Notes: generated by a model from the sequence alone, not told the origin. A DNA stretch of 64,000 nt from Candidatus Endomicrobiellum calonymphae (GCA_031269945.1 JAISYK010000007.1:1-64000); one strand, 5' to 3'. Numbered from the stretch's first letter, positions 1-10,322 are shown. Made by a program: numbers and translations.

Positions 1-1
1 A

Positions 2-85
2 GCTATGGAGAAGCAGTTAAGATTTGCGATTAGAGAAGGTGGTAAAACAGTCGGTTCGGGTATAGTTACCGAAATATTAGATTGA
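2..85 (+). CDS. tuf: Elongation factor Tu, C-terminal end (truncated by window start)
   Basis: Reads AMEKQLRFAIREGGKTVGSGIVTEILD-stop, the EF-Tu C-terminus; followed by rpmG/tRNA-Trp/secE/nusG. Confidence 0.9.
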   Translation, partial: AMEKQLRFAIREGGKTVGSGIVTEILD

Positions 86-266
86 TCGGTTTTATCGATT
101 ATTTACTTTTAGGTTAAAAAGTGAAGTTGTTTTGTGTTGTGTTTATTGGTTTTGTTGAAGAAAATGAGTTTTGTTTGTTATGTTTGCGTCTAGAATTGGA
201 GATTTAGTTGGATCCTCCAGCAGTAAAAGTACGTAAATATAAAATATGTCCGGAGAATTGAATAGA

Positions 267-419
267 ATGACTGAAAGATTTATTGTGACTATGGCATGTA
301 GTGTGTGTAAAAATAGAAATTATTATTTTACTCAAAGTAAAAAACAGGAGGGGAAGCTTGCTTTAAAGAAATTTTGTAAAAATTGTGGAAAAAGTACTGA
401 CCATAGAGAGACAAAATAA
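267..419 (+). CDS. rpmG: 50S ribosomal protein L33
   Basis: MTERFIVTMACSVCKNRNYYFTQSKKQEGKLALKKFCKNCGKSTDHRETK; CxxC pairs and L33 pattern; alternative in-frame start at 246. Missing from the ORF track because it is short. Confidence 0.9.
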   Translation: MTERFIVTMACSVCKNRNYYFTQSKKQEGKLALKKFCKNCGKSTDHRETK

Positions 420-438
420 TTAATTAACTATAATAATT

Positions 439-509
439 AGGGGTATAAGTTAACGGTAAACTGTTGGTCTCCAAAACCAGCTTTGAGGGTTCAAGTCCTT
501 CTGCCCCTG
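439..509 (+). tRNA. tRNA-Trp (CCA anticodon)
   Basis: Acceptor AGGGGTA/TGCCCCT, anticodon loop CTCCAAA, T-arm GGGTTCAAGTCC; located between rpmG and secE as in many bacteria. Confidence 0.92.
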
Positions 510-578
510 TTTTCGTGGATGTGTTGTTGGGATGTTGAAATATAAATGCAAGCAAGGTATAAAGTGAATTTCATTAAG

Positions 579-761
579 ATGTCTGTGCAGTTTTTGAAAG
601 ACGCGTATTATGAGCTTATTAAGGTTACATGGCTTGGGAAAAAAGAAGTTGTGGGAACTACGCTAATAGTGATTGTATTTATTATTGTTATGTCTATTTT
701 TATAAGCATCGTTGATTTAATTTTAAGTACAATTATGCGTGCTATATATTACAATAATTAA
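579..761 (+). CDS. secE: Preprotein translocase subunit SecE
   Basis: MSVQFLKDAYYELIKVTWLGKKEVVGTTLIVIVFIIVMSIFISIVDLILSTI; typical SecE; ORF track start is 546. Confidence 0.92.
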   Translation: MSVQFLKDAYYELIKVTWLGKKEVVGTTLIVIVFIIVMSIFISIVDLILSTIMRAIYYNN

Positions 762-813
762 AATATATTTCAATGAATTGTGAGCGTAGAATAGTTATTG
801 AGTTGGGGTAAAA

Positions 814-1344
814 ATGGCAAATCAATGGTATGTTGTTCACACTTATTCGGGACACGAAGATAAAGTAAAAAAAAGTTTGGAAGTGAGTATTGCAAATTTG
901 AGTATGCAAGATACTGTTTCTCAAGTATTGGTTCCTTCTGAAGAAGTAGTTGAAATAAAACAAAGCAGGAAAATAGTAAAAAAAAGAAAATTTTATCCTG
1001 GTTACGTTTTCGTTGAAATGGCTATGAATGATATAACTTATTGGCTTATTAGAAATACAGCAGGAGTTACGGGTTTTTTAGGTGATGTTAAACCTACTCC
1101 AATGGCTCAAAATGAGGTTGAAAATCTTCTCAACATAATTATCAATCCGAGTGTTTCCAAACCTAGACTGGCAATATCGTTTGAAAAAGGAGAGCGTGTT
1201 CGTATTATTGAAGGCCCATTTAAACATTTTATTGGTGTTGTTGATGAAGTTAATCAGGAGAGAGGCAAACTTAGGGTTATGGTAACTATATTTGGAAGAC
1301 CTACTCCAGTAGAACTTGATTTTTTACAAGTTGAGAAAATGTAA
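814..1344 (+). CDS. nusG: Transcription termination/antitermination protein NusG
   Basis: WYVVHTYSGHEDKVKKSLE..., KOW region GERVRIIEGPFKHFIGVVDEVNQERGKLRVMVTIFGRPTPVELDF. Confidence 0.97.
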   Translation: MANQWYVVHTYSGHEDKVKKSLEVSIANLSMQDTVSQVLVPSEEVVEIKQSRKIVKKRKFYPGYVFVEMAMNDITYWLIRNTAGVTGFLGDVKPTPMAQNEVENLLNIIINPSVSKPRLAISFEKGERVRIIEGPFKHFIGVVDEVNQERGKLRVMVTIFGRPTPVELDFLQVEKM

Positions 1345-1443
1345 TGTTATAATAAGTAACTAAAGTTTTATCTTACTTATTTAGTATCATGCCAGTTGAG
1401 GTTTTGAGTACAACATTTATAGAATAGTACAGGAGTTATAAAA

Positions 1444-1878
1444 ATGGCCCCCAAAAAAGTAAAAGCAATAATTAAATTGCAAATTTCTGCAGGAGGAGCA
1501 AGTCCTGTGCCGCCAGTAGGTCCTGCTTTGGGACAGCAAGGCGTAAATATTATGAATTTTTGTAAACAGTTTAATGAAAGTACAAAGAGGATGGAACAAG
1601 GTACGATAATACCTGTAGTTATAACTGTATTTGAGGATAAATCATTTACGTTCATAACAAAGATGCCTCCTGTCTCAGCCTTGATTAAGAAAGCTGTTGG
1701 TATTGCTAGGGCTTCAGGTGTTCCTAATAGAGATAAAGTAGGGAAGATTACTAAACTACAAGTGAATGAGATAGTTAAACAGAAACTTCCAGATTTGAAT
1801 GTTAATGAAAACTTGAACTCAGCTAGACTTATGGTAGAGGGGACTGCGAGAAGTATGGGTGTTGATATAGTTGAATAA
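1444..1878 (+). CDS. rplK: 50S ribosomal protein L11
   Basis: [38 protein letters not shown]. Confidence 0.98.
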   Translation: MAPKKVKAIIKLQISAGGASPVPPVGPALGQQGVNIMNFCKQFNESTKRMEQGTIIPVVITVFEDKSFTFITKMPPVSALIKKAVGIARASGVPNRDKVGKITKLQVNEIVKQKLPDLNVNENLNSARLMVEGTARSMGVDIVE

Positions 1879-1920
1879 AAAATTTGGAAATTTTTGACAT
1901 GTTGTATAAAGGGAAAATTA

Positions 1921-2598
1921 ATGAGCAAAAGGTTAAAGGAAGCAAGAAAATTAATTGATAAAAGCAAAATTTATATTTTAGCTGAGGCTGTGACTTTGCT
2001 GAAAAAAATGTCAAAAGCAAAATTTGATGAAACTGTTGAAGTCCATATTAAATTGAGGATAGATCCTAAAAAAAGTGACCAAATGTTAAGAGGAACATTG
2101 TCTCTTCCGTATGGTATTGGAAGAACAAGGAGAGTTGCGGTTTTAGTAAAAGGGGAAAAGCAGAAAGAAGCTGAAGCGGCAGGTGCCGATATTGTTGGTT
2201 ATGATGATTTGGTTGATAATATATCAAAAGGCGATATTGATTTTGATGTTTTGGTCGCGACACCTGATGTTATGAAAGATTTAAGTAAAGTTGCAAAAAT
2301 TTTAGGGCCCAAAGGTATTATGCCGAGTCCAAAATCGGGGACTGTAACGTTTGAAATTACTAAAACAGTTATGGAGCTTAAAAAAGGAAGATTGGAATAT
2401 AAAAATGATTCTTCAGGAATAGTTCATGTCCCGGTAGGAAAAATATCGTTTGAGGAAGAAAAACTTGTGAGTAATATAAAAACTTTATTAGAAACTGTTG
2501 TAAAGTCAAAATCTGTAAGTTCAAAAGGACAATATATAAAAAGTGTTTCTATTTCATCGACTATGGGGCCTGGGATATTTGTTATGAGTAAGATATAA
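1921..2598 (+). CDS. rplA: 50S ribosomal protein L1
   Basis: MSKRLKEARKLIDKSKIY...GPKGIMPSPKSGTVT; ORF track start 1894, likely start 1921. Confidence 0.97.
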   Translation: MSKRLKEARKLIDKSKIYILAEAVTLLKKMSKAKFDETVEVHIKLRIDPKKSDQMLRGTLSLPYGIGRTRRVAVLVKGEKQKEAEAAGADIVGYDDLVDNISKGDIDFDVLVATPDVMKDLSKVAKILGPKGIMPSPKSGTVTFEITKTVMELKKGRLEYKNDSSGIVHVPVGKISFEEEKLVSNIKTLLETVVKSKSVSSKGQYIKSVSISSTMGPGIFVMSKI

Positions 2599-2640
2599 AT
2601 GATACAAATACCTTTGAAGTGTCTGTTACGATTATTTTGG

Positions 2641-2670
2641 AGGCGACCTTAAAGTCGTCTTTCTCTTTTT
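2641..2670 (+). terminator. Probable Rho-independent terminator downstream of rplA
   Basis: AGGCGAC-CTTAAA-GTCGTCT hairpin followed by TTCTCTTTTT. Confidence 0.75.
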
Positions 2671-2745
2671 CAATGGGAATTGTTTTGATGGGAAGTATAA
2701 ACCAAAAAAGATAGTTAATTTACCGAGCATTTAATAATTACCGAG

Positions 2746-3130
2746 AAGGAAAAAATTGAAATAGTTGATGTGTAGCATGTTGACATGTTAAGAAGAGTGG
2801 TAATTGTGTCGTAGGAATTTTTGTTGATAAAAAAAAGTGCTGGTGTGCGACTGTAAGCAATTGTGTGAGTATCGGTCATTTTTTTTTATTTTTTTAGATC
2901 ATAGATCATAATATATTTGCGTGCTCTTATTTTTTGGAAGTCTCGTCTCCCCGGAAATCGATTCATAGGGTTTTGAATAAGTAAGAAAACTTTGAGAGTT
3001 TTGTGAGAAATAGAGTAAAAATTCTGACTTTTAATTTTATAAATGATAGAAGAAAGTTCTTGAGTGCTTTTTGGATTTTGTAGATGGAAAAATGATGAGG
3101 TAGAGAGTAAATATAATAATAGATGGAATA
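2746..3130 (+). pseudogene. rimP: rimP (ribosome maturation factor) remnant
   Basis: Frame-shifted fragments in order: IEIVDV..., VDKKKSAGVRL..., EVSSP(R)..D, and NRVKILTFNFINDRRKFLSAF-like text split over frames; sits directly upstream of nusA, the standard rimP position. Confidence 0.7.
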
Positions 3131-3161
3131 TGAAACGATGAGAGGGGGGAGGGGGGGGTAA

Positions 3162-4250
3162 ATGGCAGAAAAAAGTGAAATTTTAATAGCTCTTGAACAG
3201 ATTGAAAAAGATAAAAAATTAAAGAAAGAAGATATTTTGATGACTATAGAAAGTGCACTTATGTTAGCTTATAAAAAACATGTTGGTAAAAGTGCTAATG
3301 TTGAGGCAAAAATTGATATCGACACCGGTGAAATGACTACAAATATAAGAAAAGTTGTTGTTGAAAATGTTGTAAATCCATTATTAGAAATAAGTGTTCG
3401 AGATGCAAAAAAAATTGATCAGAATACATGCCTTGGTTATGAAGTAAAAATACCTCTTAATCCTCAAAGTTTTGCACGTATTGCTGCACAAACGGCGAGG
3501 CAGATTATAGTTCAGAAGATAAAAGAGTCTGAAAAAGATTTACTATTTGACGAAATGAAAAGAAAGGTTGGACAAATTGTAAATGGAATTATATATCGAA
3601 TAACAGATAGAAATAATATCATTGTTGACTTGGGTAAAACTGAAGCTATACTTCCTGTGAGTGAGCAGGTTATTAAAGAAAAATTTAGCATAGGGCAACA
3701 TATAAAAGCTGTTGTTTTAAAAGTTGAAAGAAATACTAAAGGGCCTGACATTATTTTATCGAGGAAAAATACTTGTTTTGTAAAAAAACTTTTTGAAATT
3801 GAAGTTCCTGAAATTTATGAGAAGATTGTGGAAATAGTAAATGTGGTAAGAGAAGCTGGTGTTAGGACAAAGGTGACTGTAGTATCTCACAACCCTAAAG
3901 TAGACCCTGTAGGTGCATGTGTAGGTATAAAAGGGATGCGAGTTAAGCCTATAATTGATGAACTCAGAGGGGAAAAGATTGATTTAGTGTCTTATTCTAT
4001 GGATCCTGCAAAATATGTAGCTAATTCATTATCTCCTGCAAAAGTTATTTCTGTAGTTATTGTTTCAGATAGTGATAAAAAAGCAGAAGTTTTAATAGCC
4101 AGTGATATGTTGTCTTTAGCTATTGGTAGGAACGGACATAATGTAAGACTTGCTGCAAAACTCACTGGTTGGCGTATTGATGTAAAATCGGAAAAGCAGA
4201 AAGTGGAGATAAATTGCGAAAATAGTGAAGAAATTGAAGCGCTTAATTAA
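3162..4250 (+). CDS. nusA: Transcription termination/antitermination factor NusA
   Basis: S1/KH architecture: DPVGACVGIKGMRVKPIIDELRGEKIDLV, LAIGRNGHNVRLAAKLTGWRIDV. Confidence 0.96.
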   Translation: MAEKSEILIALEQIEKDKKLKKEDILMTIESALMLAYKKHVGKSANVEAKIDIDTGEMTTNIRKVVVENVVNPLLEISVRDAKKIDQNTCLGYEVKIPLNPQSFARIAAQTARQIIVQKIKESEKDLLFDEMKRKVGQIVNGIIYRITDRNNIIVDLGKTEAILPVSEQVIKEKFSIGQHIKAVVLKVERNTKGPDIILSRKNTCFVKKLFEIEVPEIYEKIVEIVNVVREAGVRTKVTVVSHNPKVDPVGACVGIKGMRVKPIIDELRGEKIDLVSYSMDPAKYVANSLSPAKVISVVIVSDSDKKAEVLIASDMLSLAIGRNGHNVRLAAKLTGWRIDVKSEKQKVEINCENSEEIEALN

Positions 4251-4384
4251 AGCATAACTTGTAAATATAAAAAAAATAACTTTTTTAAGTGTTGATAATT
4301 TGCTACTTCATTCAGATTAAGATTTAGGATCTAGAAAAATATTGAAGTAGTGAAAAAAGTATTTAAAAGGTAAGTGGAGTGTTT

Positions 4385-6679
4385 ATGTCATTAAAACAAA
4401 TTAATAAAGACAAAAATTCTGAAAAAAGAACCATAAAGGGAAAAATTGTATCTAATTCTAAAAAGAAGTTGAGAAAAACTGCTGCTTCAGGTGTCAAAAG
4501 AAAAACTAAAGTAAAATCTGTGGCTGAAAAAACAAAAATGAGAATTAAGCCAAAATCTGTTAAAACGAAAATTAAAAAGTCTCATCCTTCTAAAAGTAAA
4601 ACTATAAAGAAAGGTGTTTCAAAAAAAAAGAAGCTTTTAAAAGCTGGTAATGAAAAAAATATCATAGAAGAACATAATTTTGAAGATTTTGTAAAAAAAG
4701 AAAAGTTGAAAGAAACATCTGTGGAAGTGAAAGTACAAGAAATTCCAACAGTTAAGGGTGATTTATTGTCCTGTTCAAGTACTCCCGCAGTAACTGAAAA
4801 ACAAAAATCAAATTCAGCGGATCAAGTGTTTATGGATTTAGAGCAATCTGTTAAAAAACAGGAAGAACAAAAAACCATTCTAAGTGAATCTATAGAATCT
4901 GAGTCTGAAACTAATAAAAGCAAATATATAGGAACGATTTTAATAAATGAGTTGACGACTGTGAAAGATCTTGCCGATAAAATGAAATTGAAAGTTGAAG
5001 ACGTTTTGAAAAAACTTCTTTCACTTGGAAGTCTCTCTACGATAAAACAGAAACTTGATAGCGACGTAGCTATTCTTTTGGCTGGGGAATTTGGATATGA
5101 TGCAAGATTGGCTTCGATTTATTATGAAGAAAAAAAAGTAGACACTGAAAAAGAAGATCTTTCAAAATTAAAGTTGCGGGACCCTGTTATTACAATTATG
5201 GGACATGTTAATCATGGTAAAACTTCTTTACTTGATGCAATAAGAAGTAGTGATGTTGTAGCTGGTGAATATGGTGGAATTACACAACATATAGGAGCTT
5301 ATAGAGTTAAAGTTCCTGATGGGAAAAATATTGTATTTTTAGATACTCCTGGTCATGAGATTTTTACAGCTATGCGCTCTAGGGGAGCTCAAATTACTGA
5401 CATAGTTGTGCTTGTAGTTTCTGCAAGTGATGGCGTAATGCCTCAAACCGTTGAAGTCATAAATCTTGCAAAAACTGCAAACGTTGCTGTTATAGTTGCA
5501 ATAAATAAAATAGATTTGCCTGTTTCGGACCCTCAAAGAATACGCAAAGAGTTAAGTAATTATGGGTTTGTCCCTGAAGAATGGGGTGGCGACACAATAA
5601 TGGTTGATATTTCTGCAAAGCAAAAAATTAACATTGATTTATTACTTGAAATGATTTTACTCAAAGCTGAAATGATGGAGCTTAAAGCAAATCCTGATAA
5701 AAATGCTAAAGGAATAGTTGTAGAGGCTAAACTTGATTCACGTAAAGGAACAGTTGTAACGCTTTTAGTTCAGAATGGAACTTTAAAAATTGGTGATAAT
5801 TTAGTTATAGGAACTGCTTATGGTAAAGTAAGAGCTATGAGTGATGAACACGGGGAAAGACTTATTGAGGCTCCTCCTAGTACTCCTGTTGAAATTTTGG
5901 GTATGAATGAGCCACCTCAAGCAGGTGATGAGTTTGTTGTGGTTGGTCATGAATCACAGGCAAGGCAAATTGTTCAATCAAAGAAAGAAAAAATTAAAGA
6001 AGCTTCTTTAAAGCCAAGACATCATTTATCTCTTGCCGATATAAATTTAAGACAAGCGAAAGATTTGCGAATAATACTGAAAGCGGATGCTCAAGGTTCT
6101 TTAGGTGCTTTGGTTGATGCATTGGAAAGACTTTCGACCCCTGAAATAAGTTTAAAAATAATACATAAAGGTACAGGTGCAATTACAGAATCAGACGTTA
6201 CTTTAGCGGTTGCCTCGGATGCTTTGATAATTGGATTTAACTTGCGTCTCGACGCTGTAGTTGAAAAACTCATAGAAGTTGAAAGGGTAAATGTAAATGT
6301 TTACAGAGTTATTTATGATTTGATTGCAGATGTTAAAGCTGCCATGGAGGGCTTGCTTGATCCTCATATAGAAGAAAAAATACTAGGTAAGGCTATTGTG
6401 AAACAGGTGTTCAAATTATCAAACCATGGAACGATTTCAGGGTGTTCTGTTGTTGATGGAAAAATACAAAGAGGTATCAAAGCAAGAATTTTAAGAAATA
6501 ACGTTGTTGTTTTTGAGGGTAATATTTCTTCATTGAAGAGATTCAAAGATGATATAAAAGAAGTAGAGAAAGGCTGTGAATGCGGTATTGGTCTTGAAAA
6601 TTTTTCTGATGTAAAACAGGGAGATATAATTGAAAACTATATTATGAAAAAAATTGCAAGGAAGTTAGATAGTAATTGA
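4385..6679 (+). CDS. infB: Translation initiation factor IF-2
   Basis: GTPase motifs GHVNHGKTSLLD, DTPGHEIF, NKIDLP; Lys-rich N-terminus. Confidence 0.98.
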   Translation: MSLKQINKDKNSEKRTIKGKIVSNSKKKLRKTAASGVKRKTKVKSVAEKTKMRIKPKSVKTKIKKSHPSKSKTIKKGVSKKKKLLKAGNEKNIIEEHNFEDFVKKEKLKETSVEVKVQEIPTVKGDLLSCSSTPAVTEKQKSNSADQVFMDLEQSVKKQEEQKTILSESIESESETNKSKYIGTILINELTTVKDLADKMKLKVEDVLKKLLSLGSLSTIKQKLDSDVAILLAGEFGYDARLASIYYEEKKVDTEKEDLSKLKLRDPVITIMGHVNHGKTSLLDAIRSSDVVAGEYGGITQHIGAYRVKVPDGKNIVFLDTPGHEIFTAMRSRGAQITDIVVLVVSASDGVMPQTVEVINLAKTANVAVIVAINKIDLPVSDPQRIRKELSNYGFVPEEWGGDTIMVDISAKQKINIDLLLEMILLKAEMMELKANPDKNAKGIVVEAKLDSRKGTVVTLLVQNGTLKIGDNLVIGTAYGKVRAMSDEHGERLIEAPPSTPVEILGMNEPPQAGDEFVVVGHESQARQIVQSKKEKIKEASLKPRHHLSLADINLRQAKDLRIILKADAQGSLGALVDALERLSTPEISLKIIHKGTGAITESDVTLAVASDALIIGFNLRLDAVVEKLIEVERVNVNVYRVIYDLIADVKAAMEGLLDPHIEEKILGKAIVKQVFKLSNHGTISGCSVVDGKIQRGIKARILRNNVVVFEGNISSLKRFKDDIKEVEKGCECGIGLENFSDVKQGDIIENYIMKKIARKLDSN

Positions 6680-6880
6680 GGCACTTATTTTTGTAATGAC
6701 ATTATATTTTTATATTAAAGATTAAAAAATATTAAAATAAGGCATTATTATAGAGTTATTTGTTCCAGAGTCCTGTCTTAGTAGTTCGTTTGTGTTTGAC
6801 TTTTAAAAAAAGTAAGTTTTTACGCCCCTGCGTATAAAAGAGTTCTTAGGGACTAAATTTTAAAGGGGATTAAATCCGCT

Positions 6881-7231
6881 ATGGCGTTGTTATATAAAAG
6901 ATCTGTGAGGGTTGGGGAGCTTGTACATAAAATTGTAGCTGAAGTTGTGAGAGAAATAAATAGTTTAGATGCAAATCTTGTTACAATTACGGGTGTTAAG
7001 CTTACAGATGATTTGTTAAACTGCAAAATTTATTACTCAGTGTTTGGAGCAAAAGATGGTAAGAAAAAAACAGATGACATTTTGAAAAAAAACGTAAAAA
7101 ATGTGAGGTACCAACTGGCTTGGCGTTTAAATTTAAGATATGTCCCCATAATATCTTTTGTTTACGATAACACCGATGAGAACGTTTCAAAAATATTTGA
7201 CCTTATTAAAAAAATAAAAAAAGAAAATTAA
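6881..7231 (+). CDS. rbfA: Ribosome-binding factor A
   Basis: RSVRVGELVHKIVAEVVREI...LNLRYVPIISFVYDN; downstream of infB. Confidence 0.92.
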   Translation: MALLYKRSVRVGELVHKIVAEVVREINSLDANLVTITGVKLTDDLLNCKIYYSVFGAKDGKKKTDDILKKNVKNVRYQLAWRLNLRYVPIISFVYDNTDENVSKIFDLIKKIKKEN

Positions 7232-7350
7232 TTATTATTTTATTTACTATAATAATATATAAAATTTTAATAGTAGTTGAAGATTGAATAGGATAGCGGG
7301 TTATAAGGTATCTAAATTAAAGATTGAAGGTAAATTTTGTTGTTTTATAA

Positions 7351-8361
7351 ATGGAAATTAGCGAAAGAATAAAAATCAATATGTCAGATTTTAAAAAAAT
7401 TTCTGAAATATCTAAAATAATCGAATATTCCGAGACGTTTTTTGTTGCTGGTCATATAAAACCTGATGGAGATAGTTTAGGTTCAGCCTTAGCCTTAGCT
7501 TCTGTGTTGAAAAGATTTGGCAAAAAAGTTTGTGTTTATTGCTGTGACGAAATTCCTGATTTTTTGAGGTTTCTCAAAGGTATTGATGAAATAAAAAGAA
7601 TAGCAAAAAAAAATGATGTGTTTGACTGTGCAATAATCTTAGAATCTATTGATTTTTCTAGGATGGGTGATATAATTAACCCCGGACAAGTTAAAAGAAT
7701 AATAAACATAGATCATCATCTCGCACATACAAACTTTGGTGATGTGAATTATGTTGTTCCTTCCTCATCATCAACTGCAGAGCTTGTACTAAATGTTTTA
7801 GAATATATGAAAGTTGAGCTTACAAAAAATGAAGCGGAAAGCCTCTACACTGGCGTATTGATCGATACAGGTCGTTTTCAGCAAATAAATACTACTCCTG
7901 ATTCACACATTGCTTGTGCTAAGCTCATGAGGTTTGGTATAGATGTAAATGATATTTATAAAAGAATTTATGCGAATAGTTCCGTCGATACTTTGAAGCT
8001 ACATGGATTAGCACTTTGTGGAATCGAAACGATTTTTAATAACCATGTTTCCTATATTGTTTTAAAAAAAAGTATGTTTAAAAAAATTGTCTCAAGAGAT
8101 CTCGATACAGATGATATAATAAATTATACTTTGAAGATAAAAGGCGTAAGAATTGGTTGCCTCTTCAGAGAAATAGATAAAAAAATTACAAGAATCAGTT
8201 GCCGTTCTGTAAAGGACTTTAATGTTTTGGAAATCATGCGCAGATTTGGTGGTGGGGGACATAAAAATGCTGCAGGTTGTATAATCAAGTCTGGGATAAA
8301 TGATTCAATCAAGCTAATAAGCGATATTTTAAAAGAGAGACTTAATGACGACGATATATAA
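7351..8361 (+). CDS. nrnA: DHH/DHHA1 family phosphoesterase (NrnA-like bifunctional oligoribonuclease/pAp phosphatase)
   Basis: GHIKPDGDSLGSALAL, NIDHHLAHTNFGDVNYV, GGGGHKNAAGC. Confidence 0.9.
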   Translation: MEISERIKINMSDFKKISEISKIIEYSETFFVAGHIKPDGDSLGSALALASVLKRFGKKVCVYCCDEIPDFLRFLKGIDEIKRIAKKNDVFDCAIILESIDFSRMGDIINPGQVKRIINIDHHLAHTNFGDVNYVVPSSSSTAELVLNVLEYMKVELTKNEAESLYTGVLIDTGRFQQINTTPDSHIACAKLMRFGIDVNDIYKRIYANSSVDTLKLHGLALCGIETIFNNHVSYIVLKKSMFKKIVSRDLDTDDIINYTLKIKGVRIGCLFREIDKKITRISCRSVKDFNVLEIMRRFGGGGHKNAAGCIIKSGINDSIKLISDILKERLNDDDI

Positions 8362-8930
8362 TGATATTCCAGGATTACTGTTTTTAGACAAACTACAAAA
8401 TATCAATTTGTTTAAAGTTGTTCATAAAATAAAAGAAATTTTGAACGTTAAAAAAGTAGAACATGTGGTACTTTAGATCCTGCAAGGGCTTGGCTTTTAC
8501 TTATACTGATAGCTGAAATCACAAAATTGCGAGGCAAATTTATGGGAAAAATAAAGTTTATGTAAGTTCTTTCCTTCTAGGTGTGGTTAATTTTGGCGAG
8601 GAAATAGTTTTTTCAAGATAGTATTTTTAATTTAGATATTAAAAGTGATAGTGAAAGTGGCAAAAATGTTTACGAGAAGTTTTCTATGTATTCGGTATAT
8701 TGTGGCAAAGATAAAAAAAGTGCTCAAGCGAAATTTTGGTAATGTTTTGAGATGTGCAGTCTAAAATAGGTCAAAACTTTTAGGGAAGGAAGAGTGGAAA
8801 ATGTTTAGTATATTGTGGGGATACCTTAATGTTTGAAGATATGATGAGTAATAATGATAAAATGATTAAGAAATTGATACTAGCAGATGAGCTTTTTAAA
8901 TTTTTTAAGTTAAGTGGTTAGACATTTATG
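8345..8930 (+). pseudogene. truB: truB (tRNA pseudouridine-55 synthase) remnant
   Basis: ATG overlaps the nrnA stop; IPGLLFLDKLQNINLFKVVHKIKEILNVKKVEH then a frameshift into GTLDPARAWLLLILIAEITKLRGKFMG; multiple frameshifts/stops after that; ribF follows. Confidence 0.88.
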
Positions 8931-8944
8931 TATAAAATTATAGA

Positions 8945-9829
8945 ATGAATAAAAAATCAGTGATAGTCATTGGAACTTTTGATGGAATGCATAAAGGACA
9001 TAGATTTCTTATAAATGAGGCTCTGTCTGTTGCAAGGAAAAATGATTTAAAAAGTGTGGCAATTACACTTGAGAAGCCTGTAAAAGAAATCTATGGACTA
9101 CTCACAACGTATGAAGAAAAGTTAGAAGAGATAAAATTTTCTGGTGTAGATGAGATTATTATGGTCAGAGTACCATCTAAGATTTTATCGTATGGTCCCG
9201 ACAAATTTTTTGATGATTTTCTAGTTAAAACTCTTAAAATTTCTGAAATAGTTTGTGGTTCCGATTTTGCTTTTGGCAAAAATAGGGAGGGGAATATTGG
9301 TTGGCTTAAGAAAAAAACAAAAAGCAACAATATAGTGGTAAATATAGTTGAAACTTTGAAATATAATTCAATGTCAATTTCATCGTCTTATATAAGGTTG
9401 TTAGTTATGAGGGGTGACTTGAAGAAGGTAGCAGAGATGCTTGGTAGAAATTACTCTTTTAGTGGTGTTCCATTCAAAGATAAGGGAATAGCCAAAAAAC
9501 TTGGATTCCCCACAGTTAATCTTTGTGTAAATAATGATAAACTACTTCCTCGAGGAGTGTATATAAGTCTTATTTCGCAAGACAAAGTGCAGTACCATTC
9601 GATTACAAATATAGGTATACGTTCTACGTTTAATTTAGAAAACAAGATAGTTCCGGAGACACATATTTTTAATTTTAAAGGTACATGGAAAAAGTTGAGG
9701 ACTAAAATTACACTATTAAGGAAAATAAGAGATGAAAAAAAGTTTTTAAACGTTGAGGCACTTATATCACAGATTTCAAAAGACGTGTCGGTAGTATTAC
9801 AGTTTTTCAAAAATAGGATAGAGTATTAA
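8945..9829 (+). CDS. ribF: Bifunctional riboflavin kinase/FAD synthetase
   Basis: GTFDGMHKGHRFLINEA, SSSYIRLLVMRGDL, GFPTVNL...LPRGVYI. Confidence 0.93.
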   Translation: MNKKSVIVIGTFDGMHKGHRFLINEALSVARKNDLKSVAITLEKPVKEIYGLLTTYEEKLEEIKFSGVDEIIMVRVPSKILSYGPDKFFDDFLVKTLKISEIVCGSDFAFGKNREGNIGWLKKKTKSNNIVVNIVETLKYNSMSISSSYIRLLVMRGDLKKVAEMLGRNYSFSGVPFKDKGIAKKLGFPTVNLCVNNDKLLPRGVYISLISQDKVQYHSITNIGIRSTFNLENKIVPETHIFNFKGTWKKLRTKITLLRKIRDEKKFLNVEALISQISKDVSVVLQFFKNRIEY

Positions 9830-9922
9830 AAATATAAAGATATAAGTGCGTTGTCAGCATATGTAAAAATAACAAGTTTGGTTTACAATACAATATACTA
9901 TAAATATTAGGGGTTTCTTTAA

Positions 9923-10270
9923 GTGCCTGAGAACTGTCTTTTTTGTAGGATAATTAATGGTGAAGTTATATCTCATAAAATTTATGAGGACAGTAGAGTT
10001 TTTGCCTTCAAAGATGTAAATCCACAGGCTCCAATACATATAGTGATTATTCCTAAAAAACATATAAGTGGCTTGGATATTGTTTTAGAGGAAGATGAGG
10101 GGATATTAGGTTATATTCAAATTGTAATTTCAAAAATATCAAAATATTTTTTTGAAATGAAGAATGGTTTTCGTGTGATAAATAATTGTGGAATAGATGG
10201 AGGTCAGACAATTTTTCATATACATTACCATATCCTAGGAGGACGAGTTTTCAATTGGCCTCCTGGATAG
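9923..10270 (+). CDS. HIT family protein
   Basis: ENCLFCRIINGEVISHKIYEDSRVFAFKDVNPQAPIHIVIIPKKHIS ... QTIFHIHYHILGGR; HxHxH motif; GTG start. Confidence 0.93.
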   Translation: MPENCLFCRIINGEVISHKIYEDSRVFAFKDVNPQAPIHIVIIPKKHISGLDIVLEEDEGILGYIQIVISKISKYFFEMKNGFRVINNCGIDGGQTIFHIHYHILGGRVFNWPPG

Positions 10271-10322
10271 GTAAAAAAAAATAGGTAAGAGAATTGTCTT
10301 TTTATAAAGAGGTGGTGTAAAA

